Below are positions 26,864 through 35,893 of a stretch of 61,849 nucleotides of DNA, piece after piece (the first letter of the stretch is position 1; each line of letters begins with the position of its first letter). This stretch comes from Holdemanella porci. GTDB taxonomy: Bacteria > Bacillota_I > Bacilli_A > Erysipelotrichales > Erysipelotrichaceae. A program made the translations under genes and the position numbers. The stretch covers positions 1 to 61,849 of the forward strand of contig NZ_JAHQVB010000006.1 in assembly GCF_019052655.1 (NCBI RefSeq), in the 5' to 3' direction. A model generated the notes under the pieces. The model was not told the DNA's origin, ran no database searches, and worked only from the letters and a program-made list of their open reading frames with translations.

Positions 26864-27508
26864 ATGGCAAATTTGAAATTAGTTGATGCTTTTACGGATT
26901 TTGTAGAAGAAAGTACTCTTCCCTATCGTCAAATGATGACTTATTATAATTGCGCGTTAATGGAAGTGGAAACTAAATTTAAAGTTCTTAACGAACAATT
27001 CTCCCTATTCTATGATCGCAATCCCATTGAATCGATTCATACGCGTATTAAATCGCAATCTAGCATTCTTAAAAAGCTTCAAAAAAAGAATCTTGCTTTA
27101 ACCATCCCAAACATTGAAAACAACCTATTTGATATTGCCGGTGTTCGAGTTATTTGCTCTTTTACAGAAGATATTTATTCTTTGGCCAACTCTTTTCTTA
27201 GCCAAGATGATGTGCGCTTGATTGAAAAAAAAGATTATATTCAAAATCCTAAAGAAAATGGATATCGTAGTCTTCACCTAATTGTAGAAATCCCTATCTT
27301 TTTATCAGATGAGAAAAAATGGGTTAAGGTAGAAGTACAATTTAGAACCATTGCGATGGATTTCTGGGCAAGTCTAGAACACAAGATTCGCTATAAAAAG
27401 AACTTATCAAAAGAACGCTTAGATGAAATTGATAAAGAATTACTAGAGTGTGCCAAGATTTGTAAGACACTTGATGAGAAAATGGAAGAAATAAAGACGG
27501 GAAATTGA
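26864..27508 (+). CDS. relQ: Small alarmone synthetase, RelQ/YjbM type
   Basis: A 214-residue (p)ppGpp synthetase domain without hydrolase or regulatory domains, matching the SAS1 family length (about 210). Motifs: YRQMMTYYNCALMEVETKF at the N-terminus, GVRVICSF, IQNPKENGYRSLHLIV and VEVQFRTIAMDFWASLEHKIRYK. It makes ppGpp/pGpp under stress, probably as a tetramer. Two bases after the DUF4230 gene. Confidence 0.93.
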   Translation: MANLKLVDAFTDFVEESTLPYRQMMTYYNCALMEVETKFKVLNEQFSLFYDRNPIESIHTRIKSQSSILKKLQKKNLALTIPNIENNLFDIAGVRVICSFTEDIYSLANSFLSQDDVRLIEKKDYIQNPKENGYRSLHLIVEIPIFLSDEKKWVKVEVQFRTIAMDFWASLEHKIRYKKNLSKERLDEIDKELLECAKICKTLDEKMEEIKTGN

Positions 27509-27527
27509 TTTCCCGTCTAATTTTTTT
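27495..27527 (+). terminator. Terminator after relQ
   Basis: A 10-bp stem AGACGGGAAA (27495-27504) / TTTCCCGTCT (27509-27518), a TTGA loop containing the stop codon, then seven Ts. It also covers the stop of the convergent YkvI gene. Confidence 0.88.
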
Positions 27528-28710
27528 CGTATGCTTCTTCAAAAGAAACTTTTGCATCTTGTGCATTTTCTTTCATGAATTTACGATTCTTATAGAATCC
27601 TACTGTCAACAATGGGACGATGATGATGGCGATACCTAGATATCCACAATATCCATAGCCATACTTAACAACGTTTGTTAGTCCTACAAATGAGATTCCC
27701 ATAGAAACTACCATGATGAATGCAGAAACTAAAGCTCTACGTACAGGTACATTTTCAACTTTTTGAAGGAATTTCACATTTTCAAAGCGATTCACAAATC
27801 CAAAGATGACACAAACTGCACTTGAGATCAAACATAAGAATAATACCAATCCATATAGTGCTACAAGCCAATTTGCTCCAAATGATTTTAATGTTGTTAA
27901 CGTTGGTAAAGTTGTTCCGTTTGGCTGAGTCAAATAATAGTGTTGCCAACAAAGTAACATTAATACGGCAAGACCTAATCCTAACATATTTAATGTGAAT
28001 GTTAATGCCATTGAGCGATCACAATCTTGTTTTGTTTTTAAAACACTTGTTCCACAAACTAAGATAGCTGGTACTGTAACCCATTGGAAAGCTGAATAAG
28101 TAACACCGTTCCAAACTGCTTTTGGAAGTTGACTCCACCCATGTACTGAAAAATCAACACGCATAACATCTAACAAATTGTGTCCATTTAATAAACCTAC
28201 TGTATAAATAGAAACAGCTAGTACTAAGATTACTACACCCATATATGTACTTGCTCTACGAATCAAATCTACGCCAAAAATTGTTAAGAATAATACAACA
28301 AGGCCAATCACAAATGTTCCTAGATAGTAATTCAATCCAAAGTATTGGGTTAATGCACTGGCTGCACCAGAGATACATGATGCAACAACCATTAAAACCA
28401 TGATATTAAAGAATAATTCAAATAATAATTCTAATTTATCAAATGGATGATATAAACATTCAAATAGTTCTTTATACGTTTTTAATCCTCTTGAATTCAT
28501 CATAATCTGGCCTTCACGAATTGTCATAGATAAAAGTAACATCGCAACGGCAACCCCAACAATAGCTGGCCACCCTAAACTAACAAACCATGTGTTTTCC
28601 TGATTTCCTGTCGCAAATCCTCCACCTGCGTGTGCTGCAAATGCGGTTGTGGCCACTGAAAATGCAGCCATCCATGATCGATTCAATTTTGTGTTCTCTT
28701 TCTTTTTCAT
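27517..28710 (-). CDS. YkvI family membrane protein, predicted transporter
   Basis: 397 residues from the ATG at 28710 (GGGAG upstream). The longer frame to 28770 runs through the leader terminator and is not used. It has about ten membrane helices and an APC/LeuT-like start: SWMAAFSVATTAFAAHAGGGFATGNQ, with the unwound Gly-rich first helix seen in amino-acid transporters. YkvI proteins have no firm substrate. The T-box leader with an Ile specifier suggests the protein responds to isoleucine shortage, so an amino-acid (branched-chain?) carrier is the best inference. Confidence 0.82.
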   Translation of the reverse strand: MKKKENTKLNRSWMAAFSVATTAFAAHAGGGFATGNQENTWFVSLGWPAIVGVAVAMLLLSMTIREGQIMMNSRGLKTYKELFECLYHPFDKLELLFELFFNIMVLMVVASCISGAASALTQYFGLNYYLGTFVIGLVVLFLTIFGVDLIRRASTYMGVVILVLAVSIYTVGLLNGHNLLDVMRVDFSVHGWSQLPKAVWNGVTYSAFQWVTVPAILVCGTSVLKTKQDCDRSMALTFTLNMLGLGLAVLMLLCWQHYYLTQPNGTTLPTLTTLKSFGANWLVALYGLVLFLCLISSAVCVIFGFVNRFENVKFLQKVENVPVRRALVSAFIMVVSMGISFVGLTNVVKYGYGYCGYLGIAIIIVPLLTVGFYKNRKFMKENAQDAKVSFEEAYEKN

Positions 28711-28734
28711 TCTCAAATTCTCCCTTTCTGCAAC

Positions 28735-29012
28735 AAAAAAACCTTCCGCCTCTTGTTGCCTAATTAACAACTTCAGAGACGAAAGGTAATAATAATCTTA
28801 TTCTTCCGCGGTACCACTCTAATTCATTCTAATGAATGCCCTCATCGATGCTATCACATCTAGTCTTTATATCGTAAGACTTACGTCTATAACTACATTA
28901 TCGCTATAGCCACTCCATGGTGATTTTCATTCTCTAGCTTTACGATATTTTCCACCAAACAATATCTCTCTAGGCTAAAACGTAGTGAATTACTCTTCCA
29001 TATCAATGCGTT
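28735..29012 (-). promoter_or_regulatory. T-box leader, predicted tRNA-Ile specific
   Basis: Minus-strand leader of the YkvI gene. It contains AGAGTAA (5' specifier-loop strand), TTTGGTGGAAAA (GGTG apical motif), GAA-A-ATC-A-CCAT (3' specifier loop, specifier ATC at 28922-28924), the T-box GAGTGGTACCGCGGAA (28806-28820) and a terminator CCTTTCGTCTC/GAGGCGGAAGG (28742-28786) with seven Us. UGGU pairs with a tRNA acceptor having discriminator A, as in tRNA-Ile. The serS T-box in this window has the same spacing, GAA-T-AGC-A-CC, which supports the codon assignment. Confidence 0.93.
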
Positions 29013-29018
29013 GACTGT

Positions 29019-29047
29019 ATAATACTATGATTTACATTTATTTTCAA
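29019..29047 (-). promoter_or_regulatory. Promoter of the T-box/YkvI transcript
   Basis: Minus strand TTGAAA (29042-29047), 17 bases, TATTAT (29019-29024). Confidence 0.65.
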
Positions 29048-29078
29048 GTTAAAATGTAATTATTTTCATTATTGATGT

Positions 29079-29105
29079 AAAAAAGAAGAGGGCCTATACC
29101 TCTTC
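29079..29105 (-). terminator. Terminator of the teichoic acid cluster
   Basis: Minus strand GAAGAGG/CCTCTTC stem (29099-29105 with 29085-29091) followed by six Us. It overlaps the last gene's stop. Confidence 0.8.
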
Positions 29106-30158
29106 CATAATCTGATTAATTGTATCGATGACTCGACTTGTATTTTTTCCATCCGTATATACCATGTACTTTATTTGGAAATAAGACAATTTATCATAAT
29201 CATAATCTTTAAATTCTAACGCCTTGACGAGTTGATCTTCATCTGTACATACAGGTCCTGGAAAATCATCAAAATCAATGTTCAATCCAATATTATGTTT
29301 ATATTCTTTTACATCAGGAATGTAACTAATCATTGGCTTATTTAATAAAGAGTAATCAAATATTACGCTTGAATAATCCGAAATCAAACAATCGCTCACT
29401 TGCATCAATGTATACAAGTCTTCCTTATTCATGTTCACTCCACCATTACATTGAATATCTCCAAGTAATGGATGAAATTTATATAGAACCACGTAATCTT
29501 TTACTTTTGTGAAATCAAAAGACTGAATTTTAAAACCATCGATAATGTTACCCCTAAAAGTAGGTGCATACAAACATAATTTCTTATCTTTTAATTCTGG
29601 ATATTTCAAAAAGAACTCATCTCTTTCATTTCTATTTAATAAAGTATCAATTCTTGGCATTCCAGTCACTAACACTTGATTTGTATTTACCCCAAAAGCT
29701 TGTGAATATGGTTCCTTCCAATATTCAGCATTACATAGAACATAATCGTAATTACGTACAGGATATTGTCTTTTGATTTGATTACCAAATTTTTTCACGG
29801 CTCCACACGCGTGCCAAACTTGTAGCACTTTGACATTGGTTGGTTTCATATGACTAATCACATAGTTATTGTCGTTTAAAATCACAAGACTTGATTTTTT
29901 TATTTCAACTAACTGTTTTAAACAATTCAAGAAATATTTAAAATTACCCCATAGATTTTTTTCAAACTTTAATAATATATAATGAATATCATACTTATTT
30001 TCGTGACGTAATTGTTTATCGATGAGTTTAAAATCACCTGACAATTCACTTTGTGTTAAACTAATAAAAGTAATTCGATTTTTTTTAGGATGTACATAAA
30101 AAGTTAAAACGTCCACGATCCATAAGGCAACATTTAAGATTATTTTGCTTAATCCCAT
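29094..30158 (-). CDS. CDP-glycerol glycerophosphotransferase family protein (short)
   Basis: A 354-residue peripheral membrane enzyme of the TagB/TagF family, which transfers glycerol phosphate from CDP-glycerol. Motifs: VLQVWHACGAVKKFG (first catalytic His, about 130-145), CLYAPTFRGN, VLYKFHPLLG (second His) and CLISDYSSVIFDYSLLNKP. It keeps both active-site histidines. The first residues are hydrophobic (KIILNVALWIVDVLTFYV) and may anchor it. WHACG in place of the usual WHGTPL suggests a primase-like or otherwise specialised subtype. Last gene of the tag operon. Confidence 0.88.
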   Translation of the reverse strand: MGLSKIILNVALWIVDVLTFYVHPKKNRITFISLTQSELSGDFKLIDKQLRHENKYDIHYILLKFEKNLWGNFKYFLNCLKQLVEIKKSSLVILNDNNYVISHMKPTNVKVLQVWHACGAVKKFGNQIKRQYPVRNYDYVLCNAEYWKEPYSQAFGVNTNQVLVTGMPRIDTLLNRNERDEFFLKYPELKDKKLCLYAPTFRGNIIDGFKIQSFDFTKVKDYVVLYKFHPLLGDIQCNGGVNMNKEDLYTLMQVSDCLISDYSSVIFDYSLLNKPMISYIPDVKEYKHNIGLNIDFDDFPGPVCTDEDQLVKALEFKDYDYDKLSYFQIKYMVYTDGKNTSRVIDTINQIMEEV

Positions 30159-30159
30159 T

Positions 30160-31365
30160 TTATTGCACCGCCTTATATAAGATATCTACTACTCTTTTAG
30201 AAGCATTTCCATCTTCATGGTTATTAAAATAAAGATTAAAATCATTCAATTTAGAATAGTCATAAACTTCATTTTTAATATCCATCAACAATGTTTCTTC
30301 ATCCATATAAATTTTGCCTGGAATGTCCTTATGAATATCTAAATAGAATCCTCTTAAGTCTGTCGCATATTCTTTTAAATCATACATATAAAAATAGATG
30401 GGTCTTTTCAATATCGCATAATCAAAGAAGACGCTTGAATAGTCCGTAATCAATACATCACTAATCACATACAATTCATTGATTTCTGCTTGAGCAGGAA
30501 TGGAATACAAAAATCCATCTAATTCTGGATCATCTTTGAAGGTATTAATGATTAGATAGTGTGGCTTAAATACAACAATTGTATCTTCACCTAAAATTTC
30601 TTTCCATTTTCTAAAGTTTGCCTTCAATTCAAAAGTATATCCTGCTGAAACATAAGAATTATCTCTCCATGTTGGTGCATACAATACAATTTTTTTATCT
30701 ATAGGCAAATGATACTTATTCTTGATCGCATCACATTCTTCTTTTGTCGCATTCGAAATAAAATCATTTCTAGGATATCCTGTTTCAATCAATCTTTCTC
30801 TATTGATTTGGAAAGATGTTTGAAAAACTTTCGTACAGAAGGCATTTGGACTGATCATATAATTGTATCTTGCGACATCTACATCATAGGAATTGCACAT
30901 CTGTTCATAACTGACACCTGAACGATAAAATGTAGTATCTTCACTCACATCAATATCATGAGCTAATCGCTTTAATGGTGTTCCATGCCATGTTTGTAGG
31001 TAAACCTGATTTTCCTTTTTAAAGATATATGTAGGTAATTTGCAGTTCACTACCCATAATTTTGCCTTGGACAAATAATAAAAATAAGGAATGCTGAAAT
31101 ATTCCTTTATTTCAGCTCCTTCAATATGAATATTCTTTTCTTTATGATTTTTTATAAACCAAATAAAACGGTATCCAACAAATCGTGGATCTTGCCTCAT
31201 TTGTTCATAAATAGCTTTAGGATTATCCGAATAGCCACGACCATGAAAAGATATAAATATGACAAGCTTATCGTCTACTTTAAATAAACGATAGGTTAAT
31301 TTATATGCCAAGCGAATGCATTTTCCTGCAAACTTTTTAAATGGTCTTAAAAGCTTTATCAACAT
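30160..31365 (-). CDS. CDP-glycerol glycerophosphotransferase family protein
   Basis: A 401-residue TagB/TagF-type transferase. It has the YLQTWHGTPLKRLAHDI site (about 145-161), VLYAPTWRDNSYV, VVFKPHYLI, and VLITDYSSVFFDYAILKRPIYFY, so both catalytic His and the CDP-binding Ser are present. A basic amphipathic N-terminus (KLLRPFKKFAGKCIRLAYK) suits membrane association. It lies between the GT2-fused transferase and the shorter paralog, with a 1-base gap to the latter. Confidence 0.92.
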   Translation of the reverse strand: MLIKLLRPFKKFAGKCIRLAYKLTYRLFKVDDKLVIFISFHGRGYSDNPKAIYEQMRQDPRFVGYRFIWFIKNHKEKNIHIEGAEIKEYFSIPYFYYLSKAKLWVVNCKLPTYIFKKENQVYLQTWHGTPLKRLAHDIDVSEDTTFYRSGVSYEQMCNSYDVDVARYNYMISPNAFCTKVFQTSFQINRERLIETGYPRNDFISNATKEECDAIKNKYHLPIDKKIVLYAPTWRDNSYVSAGYTFELKANFRKWKEILGEDTIVVFKPHYLIINTFKDDPELDGFLYSIPAQAEINELYVISDVLITDYSSVFFDYAILKRPIYFYMYDLKEYATDLRGFYLDIHKDIPGKIYMDEETLLMDIKNEVYDYSKLNDFNLYFNNHEDGNASKRVVDILYKAVQ

Positions 31366-31383
31366 GGCTATCCTCTCCTTTTT

Positions 31384-33621
31384 TTACTTAAATACTTCTT
31401 CTACAATATGCTTTGACGCATTTCCATCGTCGTAGCAACAGAAACGTTTGTAGAATTCTTCGTAACGTTCTTTATATTCTTCATTTATTTGATCAATATT
31501 CAAAATCGCATCCACAACTTCTTCACTCGTATACAATAGTGGACCAGGAACTTCTGTATTCATATCAATATAGAATCCACGTAACTGATTTTTATACTTT
31601 TCAATATCATATGTATAGAAAAGTACTGGTCGTTTTAAGTTCGCAAAGTCAAAGAATACACTTGAGTAATCCGTGATACAAATATCACTGATCAAATAGA
31701 TTTCACTGATATCATCATATTTACTTAAATTGTACACAAAGCCTTCAAGACCTGTTGTATCAATGTTATCTGCGATATAGTGGTGTGTTCTTAATAAAAC
31801 AACATATTCATCCGATAATTTTTCCATCATCAACTTCAAATCTAAAGCCAACGTAAATTTGTACTCCCCTTTTCCATAGTGCTCATCATCACGCCATGTC
31901 GGAGCATATAAAATTGTTTTCTTATCTTCTGAAATACCTAGTTTCTTTCTTAGGTCTTTCGAAATTTCATCTTTGTTGGGCCAATATAAAATATCATTTC
32001 TTGGATATCCATATTCAAGCATCTTGCCTTCATACATAAAACAGCTTCTAAATGTTTTCGTACTAAAAGGATTGGCACTCACTAAATAATCCCATTCTTG
32101 TCTTTGACGATAGAACTGCTGTTTATATTTTGGTGATGCAGAAGTTACTTCTTCTTGATCAAATACAAGACGTTTCAATGGTGTGCCATGCCAAGTTTCA
32201 ACAAATACTTGTCCTTCTCTTTTGCGATACCACAATGGTTGTCTTACATTAAATACAAAATATTTACTTACAGCTAGATAATAAGCATATTTGAATGAAA
32301 AACGTTTTACGACTTCCGCTCCATAAGGAACTTCATGACCATCATTCAATGCCCATACACACTTGTATTTTCCTGGATAATTTTTGGCAATGTATTCATA
32401 AATATATTTTGGACTGTCCGAATAGTTTTTAGCCATGAATGTCTCGAACAGAATCACATTATCTTGAATTGGTTTTTTTGAATAAATGTGATAATAAGCT
32501 AATTTAAATAATACATTCTTATTTTTGAAGACTCTAAAGAATTTTTTAATTCCTAATTTTCTTCGAACACAGCTTTGTACTCCCTTTAAATCACGATTCT
32601 GTAAACAAGCCACCATCTTTTTCGAATTACGCTTATATCGATTCATCACTTCTGGACGAATGCCATCGATTGTTTTAGCAATTCTTTCAAAATAGTCTGT
32701 ACGCCATAGATCATCTTGGCTGCGACGGATTCGTTTAGACATTTTAGATACAAAGTAAGATACAATTTTACGATCTAAACAAAAACGCACAACACCCTCT
32801 TCTTTTAAAAGTATACGTGTATATTCAACCGCATCACATCTTTCATTAAAACGATTGTCATTTTCTTCCTGACTCAAAGCAGGTTCGTTAATTGGATCAT
32901 TGTGTTTACGTTTTACATAAATCGCATTTTCCACTCTTAAAGCTGTATTTAGCTTTTCTAATAGAGGACACATAAACGTCATATCACTGTAATATCTGAA
33001 GTCCTCATTAAATTTAAAATTATTTCGAACGACAAAATCACGACTATACAAATTGCCTAATACAGTAAAAGTTCGGATACCTCTACGATTGTCCATTGTA
33101 TAGAAAATAGCATGAGCTTGCTGCTCATCTTTTTCATAGGATGCGAATGAAACAAAATTAGAAAGCTTATTTAAGCGACGTTGCTCCCTTTCTTCTTGAT
33201 CTTCTTCATCTACTTCTTTATTTTCTACTTTATGAAGATAATTGGCCTTGTTATTCCAAGTGTGATTCAATTTACCATAAACCATATCTACATCATGATC
33301 CATAGCTTTGATCATGTTTTGTAGAGTATCTTCTAAAACATAGTCATCGCTATCTAAAAAGTAGAGGTAGGCACCTTTAGCTTGTTGAATTCCAACATTT
33401 CGACATGCAGCTACACCTGTTACACCTTCTGGCAATGTATAAACGCGCATATCAAAAATAGAATTATATTCTTCTAATAAATCGTCAATATCTTCAGTTG
33501 GATGATCTAATACGACAATCAATTCAAAATCTTTAAATGTACTTTGTGCTAAGTTTTGTAGACATTCTTTAAAGTAATGTTTGTACTTAAAAAAAGGAAG
33601 GATAATACTGATAGTACGCAT
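31384..33621 (-). CDS. Bifunctional GT2 glycosyltransferase / CDP-glycerol transferase
   Basis: 745 residues, a two-domain fusion. The N-terminal GT-A domain (about 1-250) starts RTISIILPFFKYKHYFKEC and has the metal motif FLDSDDYV (about 90-97). The C-terminal TagF-like domain (about 385-745) has VETWHGTPLKRLVF, TILYAPTWRDDEHYG, VLLRTHHYIAD and CITDYSSVFFDFANLKRPVLFY. It could both elongate poly(glycerol phosphate) and add sugar, or join a sugar-containing repeat. Fusions like this are known in low-GC Gram-positive teichoic acid loci. It follows tagD by one base. Confidence 0.9.
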   Translation of the reverse strand: MRTISIILPFFKYKHYFKECLQNLAQSTFKDFELIVVLDHPTEDIDDLLEEYNSIFDMRVYTLPEGVTGVAACRNVGIQQAKGAYLYFLDSDDYVLEDTLQNMIKAMDHDVDMVYGKLNHTWNNKANYLHKVENKEVDEEDQEEREQRRLNKLSNFVSFASYEKDEQQAHAIFYTMDNRRGIRTFTVLGNLYSRDFVVRNNFKFNEDFRYYSDMTFMCPLLEKLNTALRVENAIYVKRKHNDPINEPALSQEENDNRFNERCDAVEYTRILLKEEGVVRFCLDRKIVSYFVSKMSKRIRRSQDDLWRTDYFERIAKTIDGIRPEVMNRYKRNSKKMVACLQNRDLKGVQSCVRRKLGIKKFFRVFKNKNVLFKLAYYHIYSKKPIQDNVILFETFMAKNYSDSPKYIYEYIAKNYPGKYKCVWALNDGHEVPYGAEVVKRFSFKYAYYLAVSKYFVFNVRQPLWYRKREGQVFVETWHGTPLKRLVFDQEEVTSASPKYKQQFYRQRQEWDYLVSANPFSTKTFRSCFMYEGKMLEYGYPRNDILYWPNKDEISKDLRKKLGISEDKKTILYAPTWRDDEHYGKGEYKFTLALDLKLMMEKLSDEYVVLLRTHHYIADNIDTTGLEGFVYNLSKYDDISEIYLISDICITDYSSVFFDFANLKRPVLFYTYDIEKYKNQLRGFYIDMNTEVPGPLLYTSEEVVDAILNIDQINEEYKERYEEFYKRFCCYDDGNASKHIVEEVFK

Positions 33622-33622
33622 A

Positions 33623-34009
33623 TTAACCCTTCAATTCCTCTTTCAGCTGTGTTGTACTGATACCCTCAGTTCTTGGCAAATAAACAACTTCACAATAATC
33701 CTTTAAAAAATCAAATTTTCCTTTCCAATCATCACCCATGACGAATACATCTACATTATATTTTTTAACATCTTCGATTTTTTGTTCCCAACTTGTTTCT
33801 GGGATTACCTTATCGACATATTTAATAGCTTCTACAATCTTCATACGATCTGTATCTTTGATCTTACAAACTTTATTTTTACCCAAATTAAACTCATCAC
33901 TACTTACCGCTACAATTAAATAATCCCCTAATTCTTTTGCACGGCGTAATAAATTTAAATGGCCTACATGAAATAAATCAAAAGTTCCATATGTTATTAC
34001 TGTTTTCAT
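33623..34009 (-). CDS. tagD: Glycerol-3-phosphate cytidylyltransferase
   Basis: A 128-residue enzyme making CDP-glycerol from CTP and glycerol 3-phosphate. The nucleotidyltransferase motif is GTFDLFHVGHLNLLRRA (HxGH at about residues 14-17), with the C-terminal RTEGISTTQLKE motif. Full length compared with TagD (129). It supplies donor for the three downstream transferases. RBS GGGAGG. Confidence 0.95.
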   Translation of the reverse strand: MKTVITYGTFDLFHVGHLNLLRRAKELGDYLIVAVSSDEFNLGKNKVCKIKDTDRMKIVEAIKYVDKVIPETSWEQKIEDVKKYNVDVFVMGDDWKGKFDFLKDYCEVVYLPRTEGISTTQLKEELKG

Positions 34010-34066
34010 GAGTTATAAACCTCCCTATATAAACACTGTAATTGTAAACTATTTTTGATAAATTGA

Positions 34067-34089
34067 AAAGGAGTCACTAAAACTCCTTT
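34067..34089 (-). terminator. Hairpin between tagH and tagD
   Basis: Minus strand AAAGGAGT/ACTCCTTT 8-bp stem with a 7-base loop, followed by the moderately U-rich TCAATTTATC. Probably a partial terminator separating export from synthesis genes. Confidence 0.55.
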
Positions 34090-34090
34090 A

Positions 34091-34909
34091 TTAACCAAAT
34101 AATTTTGCGATGCCCTTCTTTTCTTTTTTAGGTAATAATCGCTTCTCAAATTTTTCATCCAAGAATTTTTTCTTTTCTTTTTTACTCATAGCCTCTAACT
34201 TATCCACATAAACCGAATAATCATCACAAACCTTGTCAATATCTCCCATTTCAACAAGTTGCCCACCTTCGATCCACATTCCTGTTTTACAGAATTCACG
34301 AACCTGACTTAACGAGTGAGAAATAAAGAAGATTGTTTTTCCTTCTTCATCTCTTAATTTCATCATTCGTTTCATACATTTCTTCGCAAAACCTTTATCA
34401 CCAACACTTAATGCTTCATCGACAATAAAAATATCTGGATTTAATGCAAGTGAGATAGAAAATCCTAAACGAGATTTCATACCTGATGAATATTTTTTAA
34501 CTGGTTGATATAAGAAATCACCTAATTCTGCAAAATCAATGACATCATTCGTGATTTCCTGGATACGTTTCTTTCTTAACCCCATCAAAGCTCCTTTAAC
34601 ATTGATGTTTTCAAGTCCTGTTAATTGTTGGTTCAATCCTGTATTAATAGCAATCAATGCTTGTTCTCCATTAATTTTCATCGTACCACTATTGATTTCA
34701 GAAATTCCTGACAACAATAAAGATAAAGTTGATTTACCAGAACCATTGGTTCCCAAAATTCCAACAACATCACCTTTTTTCACTTTGAAAGATACATCTT
34801 TTAAGGCATAGAACTCTTTTTTATCTGTTTTATATTGATTGTTTTTATTTCTTAAAGTATAAATTTTTGAAATATTTTCGACTTCAACAGCATATTCTTC
34901 TTTGGACAT
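34091..34909 (-). CDS. tagH: Teichoic acid ABC exporter ATP-binding protein
   Basis: 272 residues. Walker A GILGTNGSGKSTLS (about 50-63), signature YSSGMKSRLGFSIS, Walker B IFIVDEALSVGD, as in TagH and related polysaccharide exporters. The C-terminal extension is short and basic (KKEKKKFLDEKFEKRLLPKKEKKG), shorter than the long C-terminal region of Bacillus TagH. Paired with tagG. Confidence 0.92.
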   Translation of the reverse strand: MSKEEYAVEVENISKIYTLRNKNNQYKTDKKEFYALKDVSFKVKKGDVVGILGTNGSGKSTLSLLLSGISEINSGTMKINGEQALIAINTGLNQQLTGLENINVKGALMGLRKKRIQEITNDVIDFAELGDFLYQPVKKYSSGMKSRLGFSISLALNPDIFIVDEALSVGDKGFAKKCMKRMMKLRDEEGKTIFFISHSLSQVREFCKTGMWIEGGQLVEMGDIDKVCDDYSVYVDKLEAMSKKEKKKFLDEKFEKRLLPKKEKKGIAKLFG

Positions 34910-34919
34910 AAAAGCCTCC

Positions 34920-35750
34920 TTAAATCATATCAATGAATTTCTTTTTGAAGGTATACATCAAAAAGCATCCTAGCGCAAAAATCGCAAAAACTAAACACCA
35001 GAAATAAAGTGTAATTGCAGGATGATCAAAAACATTTCTTCCATAGAATATAGCATCTCTATATCCTTGAATAATATAATAAACTGGATTTACCTTTACA
35101 AGCTTATTTAGAATACTCGCAAATGGAACATCCGGTTTAAAATGACAATCCCATAAGATTGGAGAAAAATACATCAACATACGCATGATTGAAGAAATAA
35201 ATTTCTTTACATCACGCCACAACATAGTAAGCACAGATAATACAAGTGAAATCGCTTCTCCAAGCATAAATGCACAGAACATATAATAGATGATCCATAA
35301 CCAATTTAGATTTGGATACCACCCACTTAAAATTAAAGCGACAAATGTGATAATCAACATCACAAAGTGATTAAACAATTCTTTTAAACAAACGGTTGCC
35401 GGTAAAACAGATACAGGAAACTTCATTCTTGTGATGACATTGGTTTTTGAGAATACCGCAGAACACCCATCTACAATGCATGGACGGATATACCACCATA
35501 CACTAAATGCCACAACAAGCCATGGTAAATATTCTACCGTAATACCTTTGTATGTCTGAGCTTTTCTTCCCCAGGCAATACCAAACACTAGCCAATATGT
35601 GAAAACTTGGATAGCGGGAGAAGCAAAGTTCCAAAAAATACCAAATTTTGAATCTCGCATATCTGACAACAATTCATATTTTGCAATACAGAAAATACGA
35701 TAAACATTTGAAAAATTCTCTTTTATAACATATGAAATGCTTTTAAACAT
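34920..35750 (-). CDS. tagG: Teichoic acid ABC exporter permease
   Basis: 276 residues from the ATG at 35750, chosen because AAGGAG lies nine bases upstream and an rpoE terminator lies further upstream inside the longer frame. ABC-2 type permease: amphipathic N-terminus with YELLSDMRDSKFGIFWNF, then about six membrane helices, ending in a basic tail. With TagH it flips the completed polymer across the membrane. Confidence 0.92.
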   Translation of the reverse strand: MFKSISYVIKENFSNVYRIFCIAKYELLSDMRDSKFGIFWNFASPAIQVFTYWLVFGIAWGRKAQTYKGITVEYLPWLVVAFSVWWYIRPCIVDGCSAVFSKTNVITRMKFPVSVLPATVCLKELFNHFVMLIITFVALILSGWYPNLNWLWIIYYMFCAFMLGEAISLVLSVLTMLWRDVKKFISSIMRMLMYFSPILWDCHFKPDVPFASILNKLVKVNPVYYIIQGYRDAIFYGRNVFDHPAITLYFWCLVFAIFALGCFLMYTFKKKFIDMI

Positions 35751-35795
35751 ATAAAAATTCTCCTTAACAACTTCTAGTTTATCAAATTTTTCATA

Positions 35796-35823
35796 GAAAA
35801 AAAATCTGCATGATGCAGATTTT
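35796..35823 (-). terminator. Terminator of rpoE
   Basis: Minus strand AAAATCTGCA/TGCAGATTTT 10-bp stem (35814-35823 with 35801-35810) with a 3-base loop, followed by eight Us. Confidence 0.88.
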
Positions 35824-35893
35824 CTTGCATTCCTTCTCCTTTCCACTTTAATTCTAACAATTCAAAGTGAATTTATTGTGAAAAGAGCGCTTT

